From Hirsutella rhossiliensis (lineage: Eukaryota; Ascomycota; Sordariomycetes; Hypocreales; Ophiocordycipitaceae), in NCBI RefSeq assembly GCF_020360975.1, contig NW_025408676.1, positions 1,178,001-1,242,000 on the forward strand: DNA of 64,000 nucleotides. The letters are read 5' to 3'. Under the pieces are notes generated by a model. The model had not been told where the DNA came from. It made no database searches and saw only the letters and a list, made by a program, of their open reading frames with translations. Positions 48,190 to 58,841 of the stretch are shown one piece after another (positions within the stretch are counted from its first letter, which is position 1; each line of letters starts with the position of its first letter). Made by a program: the position numbers and the translations under genes.

Positions 48190-50295
48190 CTAACGGCGGC
48201 GATGAGGTATATTCTCTTGCGTGTCGAGTAAATTGTCCTCGTCTTCATCGTCGGCGCCATCCTCACTATGTTTGTCAAGATCGAGGCCTGTGAAATAGAC
48301 GGTATCGTCACTGCCGGGCAACGACGACATATCTGTAAGTGGGCGAGGTCGGCGCTGCGCGCGCCCTGACATCTCTGGCGGAGTTATTTCTCTCGTGGTA
48401 TCATAGAAAAGGATTCCTTGGATGGCTCTTTGAGCTCCCGCATGAGGGTATCGCAACTTTGCTCCAGAGTGTAGAACTCAACGTCTCGTCCCGTAAACTC
48501 TAGCCGGGCTTAAAGTTCAATGTCTTGACTCTGCCATTGACTAACTGCTTCTTCCCGACTTTATAGTCTTCTCGGATCTTCTGCATCTCTCCACGAACTC
48601 GTTTAAGATGCATCCTTATCTCCTGGCGCGTTTGAAGCCGGGTTTGCTTTGCCTGGAGCTCCTCATACTCCCGGGTGATGTCGGCCATGCTGGAGCTCGT
48701 GATAAACTCTCCGCGCGGCCTGACAATCTTGCCTCTCTTCATTCGATTCGCATACGCCTGGGTTCGGCTATTCTTATCGCTGACTATGCCCTGGAATGTG
48801 ACGCCATCGCGATAGACTCGGTGTTCACTTTCGCAAGAACCCGCAAGTTTTCTCGTGATGGCGAGCTCATGAGGGGCCCATACCGTTGCCGGATATCATT
48901 GAGGGCATCCGCGGCGACTTGGAAACGCGTCTCCGAGGGTAGGAGCGAGGCGTATGCAGGATTGATCGGCTGCTGTTGTCGTAGCTGCTCGTGGAGGATC
49001 TTGGTGATCACCGGCGCTGGGTCGACAGGAAAGAGGCCTGTTTTTTCAAATGCCGCCATAATGTTATGCCGCGTGAAGCCAGCCTCATATACGTCCTGAA
49101 AAGCTGTGAGGAAGTTGACCCGCGAAATGATATGTTGCCTTCTGCGAGCGACTTCAAGCGCTTTCTGATGTGCTGACTTTAGTGGTTGGAATACCCCAAC
49201 ATCAAGCGGCTGCATGAGGTGGGTGGAATGTGGAGGAAAATAGCAATGATGATATCAAACTTGATACAATACTCAGCAAAGTCAAGGGTGGTATGCCCTG
49301 TAAAGCCATCCACAACAAGCAATCGGTAGATCTTCTCGTCGTCAGGCCGTTGGTTTGGCGGCGCCTCCACGCGACTCATCCCCATGTTGGGGCGCCGAAG
49401 ATGCTCGTCACAGCCGAACCACTCTTCCAGCGAATTTCCTGACTGTTTTGCTTGCGCTGACGATGCCCAAGACCAGCAGTTGAAATGCCTTGCCCACTCA
49501 AGGTGTATCTCTGCGTTGGAAAAGCCAGTTGGCGACTGGGCAAACCGTACGCCTGTCATGATGTCGATGCCGGCCCAGTTGGTGGTAGGGTAATGTTGGA
49601 AAACAAGCCAGGTGGAAGAGAGTCCCCACTGCGTTAACTGAGGCAATTACCGTGCAGGATTCTCGGTTTGCTGGTCTAAAACTCGGGGCCGGGTGCTTTT
49701 GACTCTAGTGGTGCGCGTGATGAGAACTTGATGCGTTCTCGCAGGCACCCAATGCGTATTCCGGCCTCGTCTTCATTCCAGATCTCTGAACTGCCAATAC
49801 GGTAGCTGGTGATGATTTCTCGAAGCTTTGAGTAGAAAAATTCGACTTCTTCTACCCCGTGGGCTTCAAAGGACTTCCGCCTGTTCAACTGCTTTGAGAT
49901 ACGTCTTCGCGATCGCAGGATGACTTCCACGCCAATTGTCAAGCCAACTTGACGAGACCGGGCGGGCATTGGGATCTCGACGCATTCTTATTGCATTTGC
50001 AACAGCTTCAAGTTGCTCTCTCGTGGCGGGCATGCCGGTGCGTTCCATCCACTGTACATACGCAACCAGGGCGTCGTCTTCGTCCTCCGTCAGCGCCAAT
50101 GGACGCCCTGGAGCACGGGAAAAGGGGTTTCTATGAAATTAATGGCTCTCTGTACGGATGAGCTCTTCACATTGTAACGGATGGCCGCATCTCGCACGGA
50201 AAGAGGCGTTCTTTTGGTGTTGTTGAGCGACGAACATCGGCTCTGGGGTCGCGACGAGACGCCAGAACGGCTTTTGCTGCCTCCAGGGTAGCCAT
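48190..50295 (-). pseudogene. pogo-type transposase, frame-broken
   Basis: Reads from ATG at 50,295 (MATLEAAKAVLASRR) through an N-terminal helix-turn-helix (PLSVRDAAIRYNVKSSSVQ), a CENP-B-type domain (ALTEDEDDALVAYVQWMERT, about 50,099-49,866) and a DDE_1 core. All three Asp candidates are kept: WNEDEAG near 49,770, LLVVDGFTGHTT near 49,310 and HLMQPLDVGVF near 49,203. The last two are about 35 residues apart. A coiled-coil C terminus (REYEELQAKQTRLQTRQE) and an acidic end (DDEDEDNLLD) follow. The frame shifts at least eight times by 1-2 bp: in the HTH, before the CENP-B domain, before NRRKSFEAH, after RERIK, before RESCTVIAS, after IIIAIF, before MKRGK and before the acidic end. These indels are not RIP. 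Confidence 0.88.
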
Positions 50296-50397
50296 GTTAT
50301 CTGTCATAATGTATTCCGGCAAAAAGATACGTAAATAAAGTCAAGTTGCGCGAGAAAACGCGGTTGAGATGCATAGGGTTGACGTTTTGGAGGTGGG

Positions 50398-50498
50398 CTG
50401 CTGTGCCGGATTTTTTGGGCTGTGCCGGATTTTTTGGGCCAACTAAGTGGCGAAGACACTTAGTTGGGCTGCTGTGGCCCCACACCAAGATCAACGGG
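50398..50498 (-). repeat. Right TIR of the pogo-like element
   Basis: Exact reverse complement of 47,721-47,821, with the same palindrome and doubled 19-bp repeat. No mismatch was found over 101 bp. Confidence 0.95.
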
Positions 50499-51489
50499 TA
50501 AACCTTAACTTTATACTTACTTTTAAGAAGGTAGTATCGAAATTCCTTAAAAGCTTAAATAATTATAAGGAATTCTTTATTATAGATAGGGTAATTAAGT
50601 TCTATACTATATAGCTTCTTTAAATAGAATATAATTAGTTATAGTCTTTCTTTATTATATTTTTATCCGATTTATACTCTTAAAGTAAAGTTTAATATAT
50701 TAGTTTTAAGTTTAATTTATTATTTTAAATTAAAGGTAGTTAAGACTAGTTCTTATATAATTATAGTTTTAATATATTTGAAAGCTTTATTAGCTTTATC
50801 GTCTTATATAAATTCTTTTCCTTTTTTATTAAGTTATATAGTAGTACTATAATCTTTCTAAAATCTTTAATAAATCGTTAGTAGTAATTTATAAATCCTA
50901 GGAAACTTTATACGTTCTTAACGTTCTTTAGCGTTAGCTATTCTTTAACTAAGTTAATCTTATCTTATTATATTTATATTTCTCTTAGTAAGATCGTATA
51001 TCTAAGGAAGTCTACTTCTTATATATAGAACTTACTTTTTTCTAGCTTAACTAGTAACTTTATATTTTAAAGTACGCGGAGTACCTTATAAATATATTCT
51101 TTATATTCTTCTAAGGTATCTAAGAAGATTAAGATATTATCTAGGTATACTACTATAAAGATATCTAAGTATTTATATAGGATATTATTAATTATCTATT
51201 AAAAGGTAGCTAGTATATTTATAAGTCTAAATAGTATTACTAGATATTTAAATAGTCTAAATTTCGTTCTAAAAGCTATTATCTATTTATATCCTTTTTT
51301 TATATATATTAAGTTATAGGCGCCTTTAAGGTCGAGGGCTATAAACTATTTTTTACTATATAATCGATCTTATAGTTTTAATATAAGTAGTAATAGTATT
51401 TAGTCCTTTATTATAATATCGTTTAAGCGTTTATAGTTAATAACTAGTCGTAGCTTACTATTTTTCTTTAAAATAAATATAACTAAGTA
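50499..51489 (-). pseudogene. Gypsy copy B RT segment
   Basis: Reverse-complement equivalent of copy A 7,850-8,840, from RNase H back to the RT fingers. The catalytic box region lies near 51,150. It ends at the 14-bp target duplication AATATAACTAAGTA (51,476-51,489) of LINE copy D. Confidence 0.8.
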
Positions 51490-51850
51490 AAAAAAACTTC
51501 TCGCGAAACTAATATACGCCTATAGTAGGTACGTATCGCGACTAAAACACTAACTAATACTAGGAATTAATTTAGTAGTATTAATTACCCTTAGTAATAA
51601 TACTACGCTAAGGCTAAGGGGTAGGTAGATATAGTAGCGGCCCTCGACGTACTAGGCTTAATTAGAGCGCGTAGCGCGAAGAGACGCTACCCGAATTTAT
51701 ATACCTTAATAGAGCGAGTTAATAAACCTAAAGTAGCGATATAATACCGGCCTAGGCGCCGAGCAACCTTATAGAAAAAGTAGTATACGACGAACTCGCG
51801 GGCTTTATCTTAAGCGTATAGTTTAGTAAGGTATAGGCAGTAGTCGAACG
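51490..51850 (+). promoter_or_regulatory. LINE copy D 5' UTR / promoter region
   Basis: Starts AAAAAAACTTCTCGCG after the target duplication. There is no clear coding before about 51,850. LINE promoters are usually internal to this region. No specific element can be named. Confidence 0.4.
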
Positions 51851-52960
51851 GCTCTTTAGGGCGAAGAGCCGCGCTAGTAGTACGTCGTCGGCGGTACTCC
51901 GCGTAAACGAGAGCTTTAAGATAATAATCTAGGATATAATTAAGGAGGTAGTTAAGGAAGAACTCCGCCTAAGTATTGCTTTAGGCCTAGGGGGCCCTAA
52001 GCGAACCTAGGCCGCGGTCGTAGCCGAGACTAAGGGACCGACCTAATATAAAGCTATAGTAAAATAGGTCCTACCGCGCTATAAACGCGAGATTATCGTA
52101 GTCCCTACTAAGGCACCGCTTAAAATCCTAAGCCGCGAACCGAAGGATATAGTAAAGGTAGTAAATATAGCCCTAAAAGCTATAAGCGCTATAGCGGTAA
52201 GGCGCCTTTAAAGCGGAGATATTATAGTTATATTTAATACCGCGGCGAAAGCCTATTAAAGGGACTAAAGCTAGGTTAAGGCCGTGTTTAAACTAAAGGC
52301 TACGATCTCTTACCGCGTATATATAGTAGTCGTAAAGAACGTCCCCTTAAAGGTAGCAATAATAGATAGGGAGCGATTACTTTATAAGATTATAGAGGCA
52401 AATAAAGTTAAGGTCCTTTAGGCCTAAGCGCTACGCCTTTAATCTAAGATATCGACGGCGATAACTATACTTATTAAGGTTAGTAGCCTAAAGGAGGCTA
52501 ATAGGCTCTACGACCTAAGCTTAGTCCTCGAAGTATAGATCTTCCGATATAAACCCTATAATAAGTTAGTCTAACTATAGAGGTACTATAACTACTATAG
52601 ATATAGCTATATCGCTAAGCAATATATATCGATATAACTCTATAGCTAATATAAGAGTATAGTATATAATAAAGGCGAGGACGAATATAGGGCTAAGAAG
52701 GGCGAAATCCCTTATAACTATATCTTATACTAAGGGGACTACCTATCGTAGACCTAGACCTACCTTATAGCGAATAAAGCCTAGGAAAAGGCAAGGGAAA
52801 ACTACCTACGTCGACCTTAATAGTTCGCGAATACCTAGATATATACCGAGTAATAAGTGCTCCCTACCGTCGAAACCTAGGGCGTTCCTAAATTAACCGT
52901 AGTCTAAAAGTAAGGACTAAGTAGACCGCGCCGGGATAAGAGGTCGAGCTTAAGATACCC
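51850..52960 (+). pseudogene. LINE copy D ORF1 remnant (gag-like, zinc knuckles)
   Basis: RNA-binding ORF1. Knuckle remnants: RYYNYYRYSYIAKQY at 52,580-52,625 (C-x2-C-x4-H-x4-C with Cys/His now Tyr) and a last one, Y*GDYLS*T*TY, near 52,730-52,770 (family CxGDHPxWxxxC). A middle knuckle between them is weaker. This triple-knuckle arrangement is typical of Tad1/I-type ORF1. The start is uncertain since ATGs have been lost. Confidence 0.72.
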
Positions 52961-53229
52961 GCCGGCTAGTAGGGCTAGGGAGGCCGAACTAAGTATAAAC
53001 GATATTCGTAGGTATAGTAGATAGAGAAGCGCTAAGAGATAAAGCGCCTCCCTCCCTATATAAATAACCCCTTTTACCTTAACCCTACTTATATATAACT
53101 AAAAGTACTATTTTAGAATATATAAAAGAGATATAAGCTAGCTTAGTTAGCGCTTTACTACTAAGCCGGCTTTAACTTAATAGTACTATAGGAAGTAAAA
53201 GCTATACTAAGAGGCGGCCCCCCCCCCCC

Positions 53230-56200
53230 TAGAGCGGCGCCTTATAGCCTAGTCTATAAAGAGGGGAGGTACGCGCTATATATATATAAAAGGCTCGGGC
53301 TAGGGACTTAGTCGCCCTAGTCTAGACTAAACTAAAGCGAGGTAATTTTTAGGGATAGTACTAAACTATAAGCGATTTACTTACTACTAGGGGCTATAAG
53401 GGTAAGAGCGCTACGCGACCTAAGCGTAATCGAACTAGAGCACCCTATAGTAATAGTAAGGGACTTTAATATCTATTACTTACTCTAGGATAAATATAAT
53501 AGAACCTTAGATAGCGTAATATAACTTATATAGGAGGCGATAAGGCTATAACTTAAACTTACTACCTTAAGAGGGGAGTATATAAGATTCTTTTATAGCT
53601 AAAAGGATAGTACTATTAACCTAGCTTAAGTAACGCTAGAGACTAGAATATAGTATACCGGGCCCGACTTAGACCTAACTAAGTTAGACTATATCCCTTA
53701 AACTATTATACTATAGATCGATACTTAGGCCTAGGTACCTAAACTAGCCCTAAGGTAGAAAGAAGCGGAAATAAAGCTAGTTAAAGCTAAGACTACGTCC
53801 TAGCTAGGACTATACTAGCTAATACTTTAGATACTTAAGGATATTAATAAGGACCTAGACTATATCTTCGCTACTTTAAAGTAGATCGCGATAGCTATAG
53901 TTCCGCGCTAAGGGCGAGTATTACTTAGGGGCAACGTATAGTTTACCTTAAAGGTAAGGAGGGCGATAAGAGAAGCTAAGAGGGCGAGGAGGAAGTATAG
54001 GCGGGAAAGGAATAAAGCGAACTAAGAAGACCTATATAAAGCGTCTACGGCTTAAAAGTAGACTATCTATAAGGTAAGGAGGGCCTATTAGCGCGAGTTC
54101 CTAGAGGAATTTAGCGCTAATAATACTAAGCTCTAGAACGTAGAGAGGTAGGTAAGACTCTATAGTAGGCTACTACTAAAACTAACCTATATCTTACCGC
54201 TAGTTAAGGAAGGCGAAGACTAACTAACGGAAACCTTTAAAGGGAAGGCCTAGCTACTAGCCGCTAAGTTCTTCTTATTAAAGGCTAGTATAACCTAAGG
54301 GCTACCCTAGCCTATAGCTAAAGCGACCTTTATAGTTAACTAATAGATCTAGCTAGCTAACGTTATAGGGGCGCTAAGTAAGATAGTAAGCTAGAAAGCG
54401 GCGGGTCTAGATAGCGTCCCCTTAAGGTTTATTAAGAAGTATAGCCTAGCCTTAGTCTAATAACTAGCTATAATCTTTAACGCCTATACCTAACTCTTAT
54501 ATTTCCTAGGTCGGTTTTATAGCGCGAATATAGTAGTTATCTAGAAGCTAAGTAAGAGGCCGGACGCTTACTATATAGTAGGGGGTTAGAGACTAATCTC
54601 CCTCCTACCTATAGTAAGAAAAGTACTTAAGTAAATACTAGCCTAGAAGATCGCGGGAATAGTAAAGGTAAATAGTATCCTACTAAATAGATAAATAGGA
54701 AATAAGAGGGAACGCTCTATAAAGGCGGCGATCCTACTAGTAACGGAACTAATATACGCGATATAGGCCTAGAAGGGTATTATATTATTCCTATAGCTAG
54801 ATATTAAGGGCGTATTTAATACGGTTAACTATAATAAGCTTATAAGGGAACTAAAGCTTAAGGGATACCTTAGGTGGCTTATAAGCCTAATACTAAGCTT
54901 TATAAGTAATAGGAGATTAACCCTTTACTTTAATAGGAGGACCTTAAAGCTAACTTAAGTACTAATAAGAGTCCCTTAAAGCTCCCCCTTATCCCTAATC
55001 CTATTTCTATACTATATAACCCCTCTATATAAAAGGCTTAGTACGATATATAGTATTTATACCGTCGGCTTCGCTAACGATATAAATATAGTTAGTATTA
55101 GACTTAATAAGGCTACTACGGTAGTATGCTTAAAGGAAGCCTAGAGGGTATATATAGAATAGGCGACTAAGTTCGCGGTTACTTTCGAACTATCGAAGAG
55201 CGAATTATTATACTTTATATAAAGGAGATAAGCGATAACGACGCTAGTCTACCTTAGGGCTAATATAGTAACCCTTATCTAAGAGGCCCGCCTACTAAGG
55301 GTTTAGGTATACTAGAAACTATACTAAAAGGTATACTTAAAATAACTCCGTATAAAGTTAAAGCGCTAGACTATAGCCCTAACTAAGCTCGCGGCGTCTA
55401 TATAGGGCTATACCCTACTATATACTAAGGAAGTCTATAGTAAGGTAATCCGGTCCTTAATCTCCTATACTATAGTTATATTCTATAAGATAACGCTTAT
55501 AAGGGGGAAACTACGCGGAATTACGCGGGACCTTACCTAGGACTAGTTAGCCTACCTCTAGGTAATAATAGGTGCCTACCGCGCGACCTTAGTTTACTAA
55601 GTTAAAGTAAAGGTATAGGTGCTTTTAATCGACCTTTACCTAAACTAAAGAATAACGGATACCCTTTAAAGGCTAGAAGACTTAGGGCTCCTAAGCTAAA
55701 TCTAACGCGCGTTTAACGCGGTCGCGGGTATACTTAAAAGGAGGCGACGCTAGAGAGAGGGTAGACCCCCGGCGGTACTACCTCTAGGTAGACCCTTCCT
55801 CGCGGAGGAGATAAGGGGGGTCTAGAGCTAGATAGGAATAGACGACCTCTTAGATAAAGCTAAGTCGCTTAAAAGGCTAAATAAGGAATAGGCCGCTTAA
55901 TAAAACGCTAAGGAAGATATAATCTAATAATACTAGACTACCTTTTACCCCGCTAACTTCTTACCTTAGTTTAATAAAGCGATAACGCTAGACCGTTATA
56001 AGGGCCTCCTTAAGTATATTAGTATAGTAATTACTTAAATATATATAGGAAAGATCGGGCTTAATAACTTCCTCTTTAACTAATAGGTCCTTAGTATAGT
56101 TTCGCTAATATATACCTATAAATAAAGATAGGATACTATCTACTATACGATAATCGACTATCTACTAACGGTAGAAGTAAGGAAGTCCCTTTTAATATAG

Positions 56201-56400
56201 GCCTAGGATATAGGTAATATAAGAGCGGGCCTTTAAGGGAAAAGGACTATAGCGCCGCTAGCGTAATAGTTCCTTTACTTAGGTAGGCTCCGCTAGTTTA
56301 ACCTAGCTCGGAGGCTATATATAGATATACCGGATAATAGAACTAAGGTCGCGCTAAGGATAGAGCGGCCCTAACTAAGACTACCTTAGCTAACTACCTC
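53230..56400 (+). pseudogene. LINE copy D ORF2 remnant: endonuclease, RT, C-terminal zinc motif
   Basis: Endonuclease: VIVRDFNIYYLL*DKYNR near 53,449-53,505 (family GDFNxHHxxWD) and STINLA near 53,610. RT: LDIKGVFNTVNYNKL near 54,797-54,845, SFISNRR near 54,900, VP*SSPLSLILFLYY near 54,965-55,015, and FANDIN near 55,069-55,090 (family FADDIN; GCTGAC changed to GCTAAC). A connection/RNase H-like region follows near 55,400-55,740. The C-terminal cysteine/histidine motif is near 56,100-56,165. Stops at Gln and Trp positions and the lost RT Asp make it inactive. Confidence 0.83.
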
Positions 56401-58841
56401 CCTTATTAAGGCGACCTAAAAAAGAAAAGGACTTATAATTATAGGACTATAGCTTTAACTAAACTAGACCTAAACTAAGTATAAACCTTATTAATTAAAC
56501 TATAAACCGAATAAAACTAATATAACTTAACTAAACTAACCTTAATAGCTATAGAATAAGACCTACTATTAAAAGACTATAACTAAATAAGACCTAACTT
56601 AGAACTAAACTAAGATAGAGCTAATAACTAGCCCCCCTTAAACTACGACCTTAGCCTAGCTTATCGGTAGTAATATCTACCTTATTATCGCGATAGGAAT
56701 AATAAGACCCCTTTAAGGTAGTACGTAGAGCATAGGAGGGAGTAACCTAAGGCTTATAAGGAGTATAAAGACTACTACCGCTATAAGAACCTTAATAATA
56801 ACCGAACGGACCTAACCTTAAACCTAAACTAGAGCTAGCCTAAATAGCTAGCTTACGAGATAGAGTAATAACTAGGGTCTATACTAAGGTAGGACCTATA
56901 TCGGCGGCGGTATAGAGGCGTTCGCTATAGCCTATACTATAACTATAGATCTAATTAAGGTTAAGACTAGTAATAATCTTAGCTAGGACCGAACTATAAT
57001 AGCTATAAAGATACTACTAAATAAAGTTAAGAGCGTTAGTAGGATTAGTAAGCGATATAAGATAAGGACGCTTTAAGGTAAGCTCGGCGCTAAGAGAACT
57101 ACTAGGCTATAGCTCGGCGTTAAAGGGAGACGCGGTTAGCTCCTAAGCTAGCTCTATAATAGCCGCGGGCATAGATACCTTAGCCTTAGCCTTAGATAGG
57201 GCCTTAGATATAGCTACTACCTTACCCTTACCTTTACCCTTTCCTTTATCGATAGAGATTAAGGTTAAAATAGGCCTAGTAAGACTAGTAAGATTAAAGC
57301 CGCTATCCTCTACGTTCGGGCTATCGCTAGTAATAAGATAGAAATAGTTAGTAAGATTATTAACCGCTATAAGAGTCTTTTAAGCGACTAAGAGCGACTT
57401 AAGCCCGACCTAGGCTAGGGTCTTAATAGCGTTACTAAACTTACCTAAGTACTTCTCTAGGGACTTATATATATAGCGGGTATTATCTATAAAATAGGTA
57501 AAAGCTAACGCGAGCGTCTCTATATTCTTAGCGACTATAGCTAGACTAAGGGTAGACTTACTTAAGGCGCCCTTACCTTTAGTAGTAAGGGCCTTCTAAC
57601 TAGCGTAAATATAAGTTTCTAAAGTAGTATAATAAAGGCGCTCTTATACTAAACCCTTAATAAGGGAAGGGCTATTAACCTCGGACTATACCTAGTAGAG
57701 GGTACTAGCGGCCTCCTTGCTTTTAAAGGTAATCTAAAACTTAGATTAGTACTAAACTTAGATAGTACTATAGCGGGAAGGGGTTACTTACTTAGTAATA
57801 AGACTAGTTAAAGTTAGTATAAGCGATATATACTTTAGCCTTTATAGCTATTAAAGTTAGTAAAAATACTAAGGTAAGACTAACTTAGGATAAAGCTAAG
57901 ATTAATATATATAAGACTAGTTTTAATAGCTAGCGAAGGACTTATAAGTAAGCTTACTAGTAAGACGCTTAATATATATAAAATATAAGATAGAGCGCTC
58001 CGATCCTACTACTATAGCGACTTTCTTATAAGGAGGGGGTTTTAAAGGAAGCGAGCTACTACTACCTAAGTTAGCTTCTTAGTTAGATATTACAACGCGA
58101 TAATAAGTAAACTAGATATAGTATTAAGGAGACTTAAAGTTATAGAAATAAAGTAGGTAAGGTAGTAGTTAAGCCTATAAAAGAGATAGATAATAAAGGG
58201 ATAGGAGGAGGTATATATAGAATTAAGGGGGGAGGGTAGGTATATATAGGTATAAGCTAAGCGCGCGTAATTAGTAACTATAAGATAGAGGGTAAATATA
58301 GGCCGCCGCGCCCTTAATTAAGAAGTTATATAGTTAGATAGGAACCGATTTACGATTAGCGGAGCTAGCTAACTAAATTTCGATTAGCCGGCCCTACCTA
58401 GGAGCGACCTATACTAGCGCCCGGCCTAGTAACTAGATATTACCTACCTTACTAACTAACGGACTAATAAGCTAATATAACCGCGGCTACGCGGCTATAA
58501 CGCGGGAGCTAAGGTAAATAAAGGCGCCCGTAAGTCGGGCCCTTAAAGAGAGACTACTGCCTATAACCCTAGGCCTAGGCTAGCGAGCCCGGGCCGCGGC
58601 CGCTTAGGATAGTAGCGGCTATAGCCTAAGAGGGCCCGCGCTAAGACGCGATTTCGCGGGAGGAGCTCGCGGTAGCTAGCGTAAATTTCCTATATACTAC
58701 TACTACGACCTTATTTAAAGCGGACCTATACTAAAAAAGGGGAGGGTTTTCCCTTAAGTACTTTAGTTTTTCCCTTCTATTTAATATTAAAGTTCTAGAT
58801 ACCTCTAGCTAGGTCCTTAGTATAATCTTAATAATAATAAT
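56400..58841 (+). other. LINE copy D long 3' region and tail
   Basis: 2.4 kb after ORF2, shared by copies A-C. Within it are a GC-rich segment near 58,540-58,680 (GGCCGCGGCCGC), a purine tract GGGGAGGGTTTTCC near 58,738-58,752, and the terminal CTTAGTATAATCTTAATAAT. The last 140 bp or so are what the SINE at 28,668-29,430 shares. Confidence 0.8.
56965..57890 (-). other. Antisense open-frame remnant in LINE copy D
   Basis: The minus-strand frame runs about 300 codons with some 16 stops, all TAG/TAA. Two stop-free stretches of about 65 and 85 codons lie near 57,600-57,400 and 57,380-57,145. Segments include ALSKSTLSLAIVAKNIETLA, YKSLEKYLGKFSNAIKTLA, NNLTNYFYLITSDSPNVEDS and the basic GKGKGKGKVVAISKALSKAK. 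Plus-strand frames here have far more stops. Copies A, B and C have the same frame; copy D has a 1-bp deletion near 57,871 relative to them. I recognise no domain. Confidence 0.5.

Larger units (their letters stand above)
47721..50498 (-). mobile_element. pogo/Fot1-like DNA transposon with perfect 101-bp TIRs (2,778 bp)
   Basis: TIRs at 47,721-47,821 and 50,398-50,498 are identical over 101 bp, starting CCCGTTGATCTTGGTGTGGG. TA lies on both sides (47,719-47,720; 50,499-50,500). The empty site is seen in Gypsy copy A near 8,827-8,845 (AAGGTCTATATAGATTA), confirming TA duplication. CpA/TpG are normal here, so it arrived after RIP or was never targeted. It encodes a pogo-type transposase on the minus strand, broken in several places. 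Confidence 0.95.
51490..58841 (+). mobile_element. Full-length Tad1-like LINE, copy D (7,352 bp)
   Basis: The only full-length LINE here. AATATAACTAAGTA flanks it at 51,476-51,489 and 58,842-58,855 (14 bp), and Gypsy B resumes in register on the far side. Order: 5' UTR, ORF1 with zinc knuckles, ORF2 with endonuclease, RT and C-terminal zinc motif, a 2.4-kb 3' region with an antisense frame, and a TAA-repeat tail (58,828-58,841). It is strongly RIPed although some CpG-rich parts remain GC-rich. Confidence 0.92.

Noticed and set aside
48608..50161. Plus-strand open frames inside the pogo element (for example 48,608-49,099)
   Set aside because: They are shadows of the minus-strand transposase, whose HTH, CENP-B and DDE motifs are clear on the other strand.
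50297..50494. Minus-strand frame reading out of the right TIR
   Set aside because: Most of it is TIR sequence, and it ends just before the transposase start codon region. There is no protein similarity.
53219..53232. C homopolymer run as a functional element
   Set aside because: A run of about 14 C in an otherwise ordinary LINE spacer is more likely drift or an assembly length error.
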